This document shows, in pieces, positions 14,299 through 21,924 of a DNA stretch of 37,048 nt. The stretch lies in assembly GCA_017545905.1 (NCBI GenBank), contig JAFWXL010000031.1, forward strand, positions 1-37,048, written 5' to 3'. The DNA comes from Clostridia bacterium (GTDB taxonomy: Bacteria > Bacillota > Clostridia > Christensenellales > Aristaeellaceae). Below the pieces are notes generated by a model, which made no database searches, was not told the origin of the DNA, and saw only the letters and a list, made by a program, of their open reading frames with translations. Each line of letters opens with the position of its first letter. The first letter of the stretch is position 1. A program made the position numbers and the translations under genes.

Positions 14299-15597
14299 TT
14301 ACAGCAGATCTTCGACAGCGCTTTCTTCCACGATTTCCAGCACGTCTTCCACGGGCGCAGCCGGCTTGATTTCCGCCTGCGGCGCAGTCTGCACGGAATT
14401 TTCCGCCTGCGGACGCGGCGGCTTCATGCGCTTTTCCTCGCGCGGCTTTTCCCTGTATTCTGCCTTTTCGCCCTTTTCTTCCTGGTTTTCGCGGCGTTCT
14501 CCCTTGTCCGGCCGATCATTGTGCTTCTGCCTGGGGGCGCGCTCGCCCTTGTCCTGTCTGTCCGGCTTTTCGCGGCGCTCGCCCTTCTCGGACTTTTCGC
14601 CTCTGTCCGGCTTTTCGCGGCGCTCGCCCTTCTCGGGCTTTTCGCCCCTGTCCGGCTTTTCGCGGCGCTCTCCCTTCTCAGGCTTTTCGCCCCTGTCCGC
14701 TTTTTCAGCCTTCTCTGTCTTTTCCGGCTTTTCCTGCTTATCAGCCTTTTCGCGGCGTTCCTGCTTCTCCTGCGCAGGCGCGCCGTGCTGCTCCAGACGC
14801 TGGCAGTCGTCGATAGGATATTCGCGCAGCTCAAACGAATCCCCCACGGCAATGCGCACGCGCACGGTCTCCTCAAGCACGTTGATAGCATTGATCGTGC
14901 CCACGCCGTCCGGCGTGACGATCTCACGACCCACGCGCGGCATGCGCTTGCGGGTCGCCTCGTACTGATCCTGTTCGTACTTGAGACAGCACATCAGCCT
15001 GTCACACAGGCCGGAAATCTTGGTCGGATTGAGCGACAGATTCTGCTCCTTTGCCATCTTGATGGATACCGGCGTGAAATCGCCCAGGAACGTGCGGCAG
15101 CAGATCGATCTTCCGCACGGGCCGATGCCGCCGATCATCTTCGCCTCGTCGCGCACACCGATCTGGCGCAGCTCGATGCGGGTCTTGAATATACTGGCCA
15201 GATTCTTGACTAGCATGCGGAAGTCCACGCGGCCGTTCGCCGTAAAATAGAAGATAATCTTCGAATGGTCGAACGCGTATTCCACGTCCACCAGCTTCAT
15301 CTCAAGGTTATGCTCGGCAATGCGCTCGATGGCAATGTCAAACGCTTCCTTTTCGTATTCCTCGTTGCGCTTCTGGGTGATCATATCCTGCTCGGTCGCG
15401 ATGCGGATGATCGGCTTGAGCGGTGCAGGAATGTGCTCATCGGGCACCTCCAGAATGCCGGACATACACTCGCCCAGTTCCACGCCGCGCGCGGTTTCTG
15501 TGACAACATGCATGCCGTTGTGCAGATCCAGCCCCGCCGGATCAAAATCATAAAGCTTGCTGGCGCGCTTGAAGCGCACCCTGATTACCATGGCCAT
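14299..15597 (-). CDS. ricT: RicT (YaaT, PSP1 domain) with long charged repeat tail
   Basis: 432 residues. Residues 1-265 are the PSP1/RicT core: GVELGECMSG near 38-47, and six conserved cysteines in GPCGRSICCRTFLGDF (Cys161, 166, 167) and SGLCDRLMCCLKYE (Cys198, 203, 204). In Bacillus, RicA, RicF and RicT form an Fe-S complex that stimulates RNase Y processing. Residues 280-400 are an added low-complexity tail of K/E/R, with three exact-length 15-residue repeats (DRGEKPEKGERREKP), ending in an acidic, Ala/Pro-rich stretch. Family members are usually about 270-300 residues, so the tail is unusual. ATG 15597 follows GGAGGA by 9 bases and overlaps the end of holB by 13 bases. Confidence 0.92.
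   Translation of the reverse strand: MAMVIRVRFKRASKLYDFDPAGLDLHNGMHVVTETARGVELGECMSGILEVPDEHIPAPLKPIIRIATEQDMITQKRNEEYEKEAFDIAIERIAEHNLEMKLVDVEYAFDHSKIIFYFTANGRVDFRMLVKNLASIFKTRIELRQIGVRDEAKMIGGIGPCGRSICCRTFLGDFTPVSIKMAKEQNLSLNPTKISGLCDRLMCCLKYEQDQYEATRKRMPRVGREIVTPDGVGTINAINVLEETVRVRIAVGDSFELREYPIDDCQRLEQHGAPAQEKQERREKADKQEKPEKTEKAEKADRGEKPEKGERREKPDRGEKPEKGERREKPDRGEKSEKGERREKPDRQDKGERAPRQKHNDRPDKGERRENQEEKGEKAEYREKPREEKRMKPPRPQAENSVQTAPQAEIKPAAPVEDVLEIVEESAVEDLL
14561..14695. repeat. Three tandem 45-base repeats inside ricT
   Basis: Copies begin at 14561, 14606 and 14651 with TCCGGCTTTTCGCGGCGCTC. They encode the 15-residue charged repeat and differ at only a few bases, which suggests recent expansion by slippage. 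Confidence 0.9.
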
Positions 15598-16571
15598 CTG
15601 GCATATTCCTCCGATATTTTCAGCAGGACGCTTTCAAACGCAGAAGCAAAGGATACATTGCTGGCAAGCATCATGCGCGCTCTGGTAATCTTGGCAGCGA
15701 GCGCGAGTGCGCCCGAAAGCGGAACTGTACGCGCATAGCTTCTCGCCTGCTGCGCATAGCAGCCCTCCTCCATGGACGCTTTGCCGGCCATTTCGAGCAT
15801 GATATCCCGTACGGCCGTCTCCAGCAGATCCATCACCAGTTTCTGGCGTTCCTTATCGTCCTTGTAAAGATTGACAACAGAAAGCACATCGCTGCTGCGA
15901 TGCACGGAAAACACGTCGCCCGTCACCTTTTCCATCAGTGCAAGGCGTTCTTCATCGATGGCAAGCGCCTGTCCCACGCAGCCCTCCGCCATATGCGCGC
16001 GCCGTCTCGCGTCCTGCGCAGAAAGTCCCAGCGCGATCAGCCGCCTTTCGCAGTCCTGCTGGCTCAGCGGATGAAAGCGGATCACGCGGCAGCGCGATAC
16101 GATCGTGGGCAGCAGCGCGCCCGGCTGCTCGGTGATGAGGAAAAACACCGTGTCCTGCGGCGGCTCTTCCAGCGTCTTGAGCAGGCAATTCTGCGCGGCG
16201 GGCGTCATGCGTTCAGCCTCGGGAAAGACAAGCGCCTTGGCAGCCGCCTCAAAGGACTTGACGCCGACCTCGGCGAGCACGTCGCGAAGCACGCTGACGC
16301 CAATAGTCTGTTTGCTCTTTTCCGGCAGCACGGTATGCACGTCCGGGTGCGTATCGCTAAGAATCCGCCGGCACGGGCCGCACTGCCCGCAGGGCTTATC
16401 CCCCTCGCCGCGGCACAGGGCTGCCATTGCGCACAGCCGTGCAACAGAGCGTTTGCCTGTTCCCCGGGGACCGCACAGCAGATACGCATGAACAAAGGCA
16501 TGGGACGAAAAATCCGCCTTCAGCTGCCCGATATGCGCGCTCTGCCCCTTAAAATCCTCAAACGAAAGCAT
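15585..16571 (-). CDS. holB: DNA polymerase III delta' subunit
   Basis: 328 residues. Clamp-loader AAA+ protein: Walker A GPRGTGKRS at 34-42, a zinc-binding cluster with Cys61, Cys64 and Cys67 in CGQCGPCRRI, then NCLLKTLEEPPQDTVFFLIT near 128-147 and the sensor motif SRCRVIRF near 159-166. Delta' opens and loads the beta sliding clamp with the delta and tau/gamma subunits. The gene begins one base after the darA stop and overlaps ricT, the order known from Bacillus (yaaQ...holB-yaaT). ATG 16571. Confidence 0.93.
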   Translation of the reverse strand: MLSFEDFKGQSAHIGQLKADFSSHAFVHAYLLCGPRGTGKRSVARLCAMAALCRGEGDKPCGQCGPCRRILSDTHPDVHTVLPEKSKQTIGVSVLRDVLAEVGVKSFEAAAKALVFPEAERMTPAAQNCLLKTLEEPPQDTVFFLITEQPGALLPTIVSRCRVIRFHPLSQQDCERRLIALGLSAQDARRRAHMAEGCVGQALAIDEERLALMEKVTGDVFSVHRSSDVLSVVNLYKDDKERQKLVMDLLETAVRDIMLEMAGKASMEEGCYAQQARSYARTVPLSGALALAAKITRARMMLASNVSFASAFESVLLKISEEYARWPW

Positions 16572-16572
16572 A

Positions 16573-16908
16573 TTACACCTTCAGGAACTGGCTGACCTCC
16601 AGCACAAAGATGGTCGCGCCGCCGACAGTCACGCGGATCGGATACGGCACAAACACGCCGCCGGCTGCGCTGGAGCCCATGGGCGCCGTGGACGCCGTGA
16701 TCTGCTCCCGGCTCTTGCAGATCTTCTCGATGATGCCCAGCGCGCTGTCGAGCTTGTCATCCTCCACGCCGCTGATGAGCGTGGTATTGCCTGCGCGCAG
16801 GAATCCGCCGGTGGTCGCCAGCTTTGTGACGCCGAATCCATTATCCATCAGGGCGGTAACCACACGTCCGGAATCCTCGTCCTGAACGATTGCCACAATC
16901 AGTTTCAT
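16573..16908 (-). CDS. darA: DarA (PstA/YaaQ), PII-like cyclic-di-AMP receptor
   Basis: 111 residues, matching the roughly 109-residue family. MKLIVAIVQDEDSGRVVTAL at the start is the PII-like first strand and helix; LATTGGFLRAGNTTLISGVE near 31-50 is the c-di-AMP binding T-loop region; VTVGGATIFVLEV is the C-terminal strand. It forms a trimer that binds cyclic-di-AMP; its downstream partner is not firmly known to me. Start ATG 16908 is preceded by GGAGG; the frame extends to 16923 but that start is part of the ribosome binding site. First gene of darA-holB-ricT. Confidence 0.93.
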   Translation of the reverse strand: MKLIVAIVQDEDSGRVVTALMDNGFGVTKLATTGGFLRAGNTTLISGVEDDKLDSALGIIEKICKSREQITASTAPMGSSAAGGVFVPYPIRVTVGGATIFVLEVSQFLKV

Positions 16909-16955
16909 ATCTATTTCCTCCATTTCAATTTACGCATATGCGCATGGAAGTACCG

Positions 16956-16994
16956 CTGCGCCCGACCGGCGCAGATGGGTCTGAGTATATTATA
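16956..16994 (-). promoter_or_regulatory. darA operon -10 box and leader hairpin
   Basis: Minus strand TATAAT at 16989-16994 with no clear -35. The leader contains a GC-rich stem-loop CTGCGCC / GGCGCAG (16956-16974) before the start at 16908. Confidence 0.5.
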
Positions 16995-17121
16995 CAGGAT
17001 GCCATGAAAAAAAGCTAGTGCATCGTCGCGCGTGATCATGAAGATGAATCGGGAGACTGCGAGCCCGCCAGCTCTCTCCTTCGCTTTGCTGCAACCGAAA
17101 GGCCGAACGCTTTCCCCCTAT

Positions 17122-17155
17122 GCAAAAACGCCGCTTGAGCAAGCGGCGTTTTCTG
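17122..17155 (-). terminator. Terminator of the citXG gene
   Basis: Perfect 12-base stem AAAACGCCGCTT / AAGCGGCGTTTT with four-base loop (17125-17152). On the minus strand it is followed by further T. It lies 22 bases after the citXG stop. Confidence 0.88.
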
Positions 17156-17176
17156 GATTCTCAATTCGTACGGTCA

Positions 17177-18562
17177 TCAGCGCATAAAATGCGCCAGCAG
17201 CGTCAGCGCCAGCAGATCTGCGCAGCCGCCGGGGCTGACGCGCGCTTCGCTCATCCGTTCATCCCATACGGCAAGCGTCTTTTTGACCGCTTCCATTTCC
17301 GCGCAGATTGTCCCGGCCGCGATCGCCGATTGAATCCGGCCATCCAGCTGCCGTGCCTGTGCGCTCAGCGCCTGAGCGGCCTCCATGCCGCCGCGCCGGA
17401 TCACGTTGGTATCCTCCGTGCAGGCCATCAGGGCCGTCAGCACGCACAGGCCTGCATCATTCAGGTTCAGTCCGGCCTCAAGCGCAGCCTCAAGCCGCGC
17501 CAGCGCATATTTCCGGGCGGACGGATAGCCGCCGGCCGCCTCCGCACGCACGCCGCCCACGCCGCATGCGGCATAGATCTCCCCGCCGAACGTCGTCGTC
17601 TGACCGCCGGAAAGCGCTGCAAGCTCCTCCTGCATCCGTGCGCAGGTCATTTCGCCGCAGCGCGTAAGCGCCGCCTGCACATCGCTGCCCTCGCCGTCAA
17701 AGACCATGCCAAGCGCCGCGCAGTAAATGCCCAGTGAAAAGATCGCGCCCTTGTGCGTGTTCACGGCGCCGGTCGCGCGCATCATCTGCCTTTCAGCAAG
17801 CAGCCCCGGCGTGCGCAGCGCATCAAAACAGGCCTGCGGGTTCTTCCCGCGGAAATCAAGGCCGGTGCGCGCGCAGGTTTCGAAATAGCCGCGAAGCGCG
17901 CAGGCGCTGTCTATAAATGTAAAGATATCCATGTCATCATGCGCGCCGGCATTCTGTCTATCCACAAGACCCGGCTTGGGCGTGATAGCCACCTCATAGA
18001 GCAGCGCACGCTGCGCCTGCTGCGCTGCCCTTTCAGCAAACTCCGATGCAAAATGCGCGCCGATGATCTCATGCGTCCTTGCAAACAGCTCCGCCGCCGT
18101 GTGCGTGCGGCTGCGCGCGCATACCGGCGCATCCTGACCGCACAGCAGGCATTTCCTTGGCGGCAGGCCGATCTGTGTCCGGGATATCTTGTTTCCATCG
18201 GCTCCGATGACGTCGATATCCAGCAGACGCCCCATTGCGCAGCCGTCCTCCAGCAGGCAAAGCCTGCGTTTGCTCTCCCGGGCGTCGCCGCTGAACACAA
18301 ACACGGCCTCCGGGCCGGTCTTCTCGTGGATATCCGCCTCAAAGAGTATCTTCGACCCGGCGAGCACCGCGTGAATCTGCGCCATGCCCCACGCAAAGGC
18401 GCGCTCAATTGCGGGCGTGGTTTTCACCGCGCCCGCCACGTTCATCGTCAGGCAGACAAGCGCTGCGCCCGGATAGCGCGCCAGCATCGCCTGCTGCATG
18501 AAAAAACGCGCCTCGCGCGCCTGCATCATATCCGGAACCGTCACCTCGATATATTCGCTCAT
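17177..18562 (-). CDS. citXG: CitX-CitG fusion (citrate lyase prosthetic-group transferase and triphosphoribosyl-dephospho-CoA synthase)
   Basis: 461 residues, a fusion of two enzymes. Residues 1-170 are CitX-like, with the motif GRLLDIDVIGADGNKISRTQ near 110-129 and PRKCLLCGQDAPVCARSRTH near 134-153. CitX attaches the prosthetic group to the citrate lyase acyl carrier subunit. Residues about 180-461 are CitG-like: ITPKPGLVDRQNAGAHDDMD near 196-215 and AVNTHKGAIFSLG near 266-278. CitG makes triphosphoribosyl-dephospho-CoA from ATP and dephospho-CoA. Such fusions are known in several bacteria. The gene is divergent from citC, and no citD, citE or citF is in the window. ATG 18562 follows GGGAGA. 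Confidence 0.9.
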   Translation of the reverse strand: MSEYIEVTVPDMMQAREARFFMQQAMLARYPGAALVCLTMNVAGAVKTTPAIERAFAWGMAQIHAVLAGSKILFEADIHEKTGPEAVFVFSGDARESKRRLCLLEDGCAMGRLLDIDVIGADGNKISRTQIGLPPRKCLLCGQDAPVCARSRTHTAAELFARTHEIIGAHFASEFAERAAQQAQRALLYEVAITPKPGLVDRQNAGAHDDMDIFTFIDSACALRGYFETCARTGLDFRGKNPQACFDALRTPGLLAERQMMRATGAVNTHKGAIFSLGIYCAALGMVFDGEGSDVQAALTRCGEMTCARMQEELAALSGGQTTTFGGEIYAACGVGGVRAEAAGGYPSARKYALARLEAALEAGLNLNDAGLCVLTALMACTEDTNVIRRGGMEAAQALSAQARQLDGRIQSAIAAGTICAEMEAVKKTLAVWDERMSEARVSPGGCADLLALTLLAHFMR

Positions 18563-18595
18563 CGCCCGATCTCCCGTCTGTATTCTCTGCGCATC

Positions 18596-18624
18596 ATTGT
18601 ATCAGAATCCGCAGCCGGGCGCAA
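18596..18624 (-). promoter_or_regulatory. Promoter of citXG
   Basis: Minus strand TTGCGC (18619-18624), 17-base spacer, TACAAT (18596-18601) with TG one base upstream. Confidence 0.6.
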
Positions 18625-18683
18625 GGCAGGCTTTTATGATGCGCCATATAATCAAAATTGGATGCGCGCTTGGTATGCTTTCA

Positions 18684-18692
18684 TGTTATAAT
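18684..18692 (+). promoter_or_regulatory. Extended -10 promoter of citC
   Basis: TGT-TATAAT (18684-18692), a consensus extended -10 with no recognisable -35. About 29 bases of leader to ATG 18728. Confidence 0.6.
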
Positions 18693-18727
18693 GTATATTG
18701 AATTTGTTTGACCATCAGGAGGCCGTC

Positions 18728-19783
18728 ATGAGCGAATACTTTGCATGTGCCATTTCCCCCTCGAACCGCCGCCACCAGCAGCAGATGGATGCGCTGCTGG
18801 AACGCGAGGGCATTATGCGCGATAAAAACCTCACCTATTCTGCCGGCATCTTCGACGACTGCGGGCAGATGATCGCCACCGGCTCAATCTTCGAAAACAC
18901 GCTGCGCTGCATGGCCGTCTCCAGTGACCATCAGGGCGAGGGTCTGATGGCGGATATCGTCGCGCATCTGGTCGAGGTGCAGATGCAGCGCGGCAATTCG
19001 CATCTTTTCCTGTATACCAAGTGCGACAGCGCGAAGTTCTTCGGCCCCTGCGGCTTTTATGAGATTGCCCGCGTGGACGGCAGGCTCGTCTTTATGGAAA
19101 ACCGCCGCGACGGCTTTGACCGCTATGTGAAGCAGCTCCTCCAGCAAATGCCCGAAGGCAGCATCGAAAAGCCGGGTGCAGCGCTGGTGATGAACTGCAA
19201 TCCCTTCACCAACGGTCACGCCTATCTGCTTGAGCAGGCAGCAAAAAGCAACGAGCGCGTCGTGCTCTTTGTCCTCAGCGAGGACAAGAGCCTCGTTCCC
19301 TTCAGGGACCGCCTTGCCATGGTCAGGGCTGCCGCCGCAAAATACGACAACGTAACCGTCGTCACCTCCGGCAGCTACATGATCTCCTCGGCGACCTTCC
19401 CGTCCTATTTCCTCAAGGACGATGCGCTGGTCACCCGCACACATGCGGATCTGGACGCCACGCTCTTCACCCGCATTGCCAAGGCGCTCAACCTCACCTG
19501 CCGCTATGTCGGCGAAGAGCCATTCTCCGCGGCGACCAGTTCCTATAACGAAGCGCTCGCCTCTGTTCTGCCGGCGCACGGCGTTGAACTGCGCGTCATT
19601 CCGCGCAAGGAAGAGGCCGGCACCGCCATCAGCGCCTCTCATGTACGTCAGCTGATCCACGACGGCAGAATCGAAGAAATCCGCGCGCTTGTGCCCGATA
19701 CCACCTACGCCTATCTCACCGGCCCCGAGGGCGCGCAGGCCGTCGCGCGCATCAAGGCGAGCGGCAACGTCATTCATCACTAA
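18728..19783 (+). CDS. citC: [Citrate (pro-3S)-lyase] ligase
   Basis: 351 residues. Residues 1-140 form an acetyltransferase-like (GNAT) domain with MAVSSDHQGEGLMADIVAHL near 59-78. The rest is a nucleotidyltransferase domain with the motif NCNPFTNGHAYLLEQAA near 155-171, where the GH is the adenylyl-transfer site, and SASHVRQLI near 306-314. CitC acetylates the thiol of the citrate lyase prosthetic group using ATP and acetate, switching the lyase on. AGGAGG precedes ATG 18728. With citXG, two of the three maturation steps are here; the lyase subunits must be elsewhere or absent. A hairpin repeat follows immediately. Confidence 0.93.
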   Translation: MSEYFACAISPSNRRHQQQMDALLEREGIMRDKNLTYSAGIFDDCGQMIATGSIFENTLRCMAVSSDHQGEGLMADIVAHLVEVQMQRGNSHLFLYTKCDSAKFFGPCGFYEIARVDGRLVFMENRRDGFDRYVKQLLQQMPEGSIEKPGAALVMNCNPFTNGHAYLLEQAAKSNERVVLFVLSEDKSLVPFRDRLAMVRAAAAKYDNVTVVTSGSYMISSATFPSYFLKDDALVTRTHADLDATLFTRIAKALNLTCRYVGEEPFSAATSSYNEALASVLPAHGVELRVIPRKEEAGTAISASHVRQLIHDGRIEEIRALVPDTTYAYLTGPEGAQAVARIKASGNVIHH

Positions 19784-19830
19784 GGGGTTACGCCGGGGCC
19801 GCCGCCCCGGACCCCTTCTTCGCTTCGCGG
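19784..19830. repeat. REP-like hairpin with conserved tail after citC
   Basis: Nested stems: outer GGGGT / ACCCC, inner CCGGGGC / GCCCCGG (19793-19810), followed by the tail ACCCCTTCTTCGCTTCGCGG (19811-19830). Member of the dispersed family; it may also terminate citC transcription. Confidence 0.75.
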
Positions 19831-19866
19831 CTGCTTCAGGCAGCTCTTGTGTTGGGAGAGATACAT

Positions 19867-20307
19867 ATGATTATCGATACGATGGAGCGCATTGCGCTTT
19901 ACGAGGGCATTCTGCCCCATGCCAAGGAAATTGCTGCGCTGTGGCAGGCGCGCTCTGCCGAGGGCGCGTCTGTGGAGATCCGCGACAAGCGTTATAACAC
20001 CAAGCCCGACGAAAAGCGCCGCTATGAGGTTCACGCCCACACGGTCGATCTGATGATCGGCTTTGAGGGCTGCGAGGTCATTCATATCTGCGATCAGGCG
20101 GATCTTGAACCGGCAGAGCCGCTTCCAAATGGCGCCGACGGCATGAAGATGAACGGCGCGCCGCAGGGGCATGCCGTCAGGCTTCTCCCCGGCACGTTTG
20201 CGGCGATCTATCCGGGCGAAGCGCACATGGTCGGCGGTCAGGCCGTTCCCGGCTGCGCCGCGCCGCTGCACAAATGGGTCGTCAAGCTTCCTCTTGACAG
20301 GCCGTAA
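19867..20307 (+). CDS. YhcH/YjgK/YiaL (DUF386) family protein
   Basis: 146 residues, typical length for this cupin-like family, which includes E. coli NanQ (YhcH) and YiaL and is tied to sugar-acid and sialic-acid handling. Family signatures: YEVHAHTVDLMIGFEGCEVI near 51-70, with metal-binding His candidates, and PGTFAAIYPGEAHMVGGQ near 110-127. ATG 19867 follows GGGAGAG; an upstream in-frame start at 19849 is less likely. It precedes the MBOAT gene by 51 bases, but the MBOAT gene has its own promoter inside its 3' end, so a functional link is uncertain. Confidence 0.88.
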   Translation: MIIDTMERIALYEGILPHAKEIAALWQARSAEGASVEIRDKRYNTKPDEKRRYEVHAHTVDLMIGFEGCEVIHICDQADLEPAEPLPNGADGMKMNGAPQGHAVRLLPGTFAAIYPGEAHMVGGQAVPGCAAPLHKWVVKLPLDRP

Positions 20308-20322
20308 AAAGCATGCTATCGT
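20294..20322 (+). promoter_or_regulatory. Promoter of the MBOAT gene, inside the end of the yhcH-like gene
   Basis: TTGACA (20294-20299), 17-base spacer, TATCGT (20317-20322) preceded by TGC (extended -10). It gives the MBOAT-SGNH pair its own start. Confidence 0.7.
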
Positions 20323-20358
20323 TGTCCCCGTTGTTTTCATCACTGTTGAGGATTCATC

Positions 20359-21912
20359 ATGTCTCTGCATACCCTGATTTTCTTTTCATTCCTGTGCGCC
20401 GGCGTGTATTATCTGACCCCCGGCCGCTTCAAATGGATGATTCTGCTGCTCGTCAGCTATTTCTATTATGCCTGGTGCGGCGTGGGTGCGCTGCCGTTCA
20501 TGCTGCTGACCACGCTGTCCACATGGGCAGGCGCGCTGGTCATCGGGCACATCGGCGAAAAGAGCAAAGCCGAGCTCAAGGCCCGCAAGGCTGAGCTGGA
20601 CGCTGCCGGCAAAAAAGCGCTCAAAGCGCAGGCGAAGTCGCGCCAGCGCATCGTCTTCTGGGCGGTGCTGCTGCTCAATTTCGGCGTGCTGGCACTGGTC
20701 AAATACACGTCTCCCGTGCTGGAGATGCTGGGCCGGCAGCCGCTTGATCTGCTTTTGCCGCTGGGCATTTCGTTTTATACGTTCCAGTCGATGGGCTATC
20801 TCATCGACGTCTCCAACGGCAAATACGCGCCCGAACGAAATCCTGCAAAGTTCGCGCTGTTTGTCTCCTTCTTCCCGCAGCTCATTCAGGGCCCGATTGC
20901 AAGGCATGACCAGCTGGCCCATCAGCTCACCGAGCCGCGCCGCTTTGAATTTGACAGCATCACGCGCGGCGCGCTGCTGATCCTCTGGGGTTTTTTCAAG
21001 AAGAAGGTGATCGCCGACCGCGCGCTGCCGCTGGTCAGCGCCGTGTTTGACGGGCATGAGCCCTACGGCGGCGCAGTGATCGTCATCGCCGTGCTCTTCT
21101 ACTCCCTGCAGCAATACTGCGATTTCTCCGGCGGCATCGATCTGGTCACGGGCATTGCCGAGCTCTTCGGTATTCGTCTTGCGCCCAACTTCCGCCAGCC
21201 GTATTTCTCCATATCGCTGGGCGATTTCTGGCGCAGATGGCATATCTCGCTGGGCGCATGGATGCGCGACTACGTATTCTATCCCTTCGCGCTGACCAGA
21301 CCTGTCAGCCGCCTGTCCAAGGCAGCCAAGGCGCGCTTCGGCGCAGATTTCGGCCGCGCGCTGCCGGCGGCGCTGGGCAATATTCTGGTGTTTCTGCTGG
21401 TGGGCATCTGGCACGGTCTTTCTGCGAACTACGTGCTCTGGGGCCTGTACAACGGCCTGATTCTGGCCATAAGCGCGCTGCTGGAGCCGCTTTACAAGCG
21501 GACAAACGAACGCCTCGGCAGGCGCATCGTCGATTCCCGCGCATTCTACGTATTCAGAATCCTGCGCACGTTTGTCATCGTGAACATCGGCTGGTATTTT
21601 GACCGTGCGCTGCGCGGCATGGACGCCTTTGCCATGCTCGGCAAGACGCTCTTTGCCCCGATGACCGTGCAGCTGACCGACGGCACGCTGCTTGCCCTCG
21701 GCCTGACGGCGTTTGATTTCACCATCCTCGCATGGGCGACGCTGCTGCTGATGATCGTATCTGTGCTCAAGGAGCGCGGCATGCATGTGCGCGAGCGCGT
21801 GCTCCAGCTGCCGGTGGTTCCGCGTGTCATCCTGCTCTATGCCTTTATGTATTTCACGCTGGCGCATTACGCCGGCGCAGGCACTTCCGGATTCATGTAT
21901 GCTATTTTCTAA
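20359..21912 (+). CDS. MBOAT-family acyltransferase (DltB/AlgI-like)
   Basis: 517 residues, polytopic membrane protein with 10 or more hydrophobic segments. It has the MBOAT hallmarks: LPLGISFYTFQSMGYLIDV near 133-151, GDFWRRWHISLGAWMRDYVF near 288-307 and the invariant His352 in GIWHGLSANYVLWGLYNG. DltB and AlgI take an acyl or aminoacyl group from a donor on the cytoplasmic side and pass it to an extracellular polymer (teichoic acid or alginate). A charged loop (about 65-97) rich in Lys and Ala is unusual. GAGGA precedes ATG 20359. It is followed after 12 bases by an SGNH-type partner, as MBOAT genes usually are, and then by activation and carrier genes. Confidence 0.93.
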   Translation: MSLHTLIFFSFLCAGVYYLTPGRFKWMILLLVSYFYYAWCGVGALPFMLLTTLSTWAGALVIGHIGEKSKAELKARKAELDAAGKKALKAQAKSRQRIVFWAVLLLNFGVLALVKYTSPVLEMLGRQPLDLLLPLGISFYTFQSMGYLIDVSNGKYAPERNPAKFALFVSFFPQLIQGPIARHDQLAHQLTEPRRFEFDSITRGALLILWGFFKKKVIADRALPLVSAVFDGHEPYGGAVIVIAVLFYSLQQYCDFSGGIDLVTGIAELFGIRLAPNFRQPYFSISLGDFWRRWHISLGAWMRDYVFYPFALTRPVSRLSKAAKARFGADFGRALPAALGNILVFLLVGIWHGLSANYVLWGLYNGLILAISALLEPLYKRTNERLGRRIVDSRAFYVFRILRTFVIVNIGWYFDRALRGMDAFAMLGKTLFAPMTVQLTDGTLLALGLTAFDFTILAWATLLLMIVSVLKERGMHVRERVLQLPVVPRVILLYAFMYFTLAHYAGAGTSGFMYAIF

Positions 21913-21924
21913 GGGAGGAAAGCT

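Noticed and set aside
14561..14695. CRISPR-like array
   Set aside because: The repeats are contiguous, in frame and encode a peptide repeat; there are no spacers.
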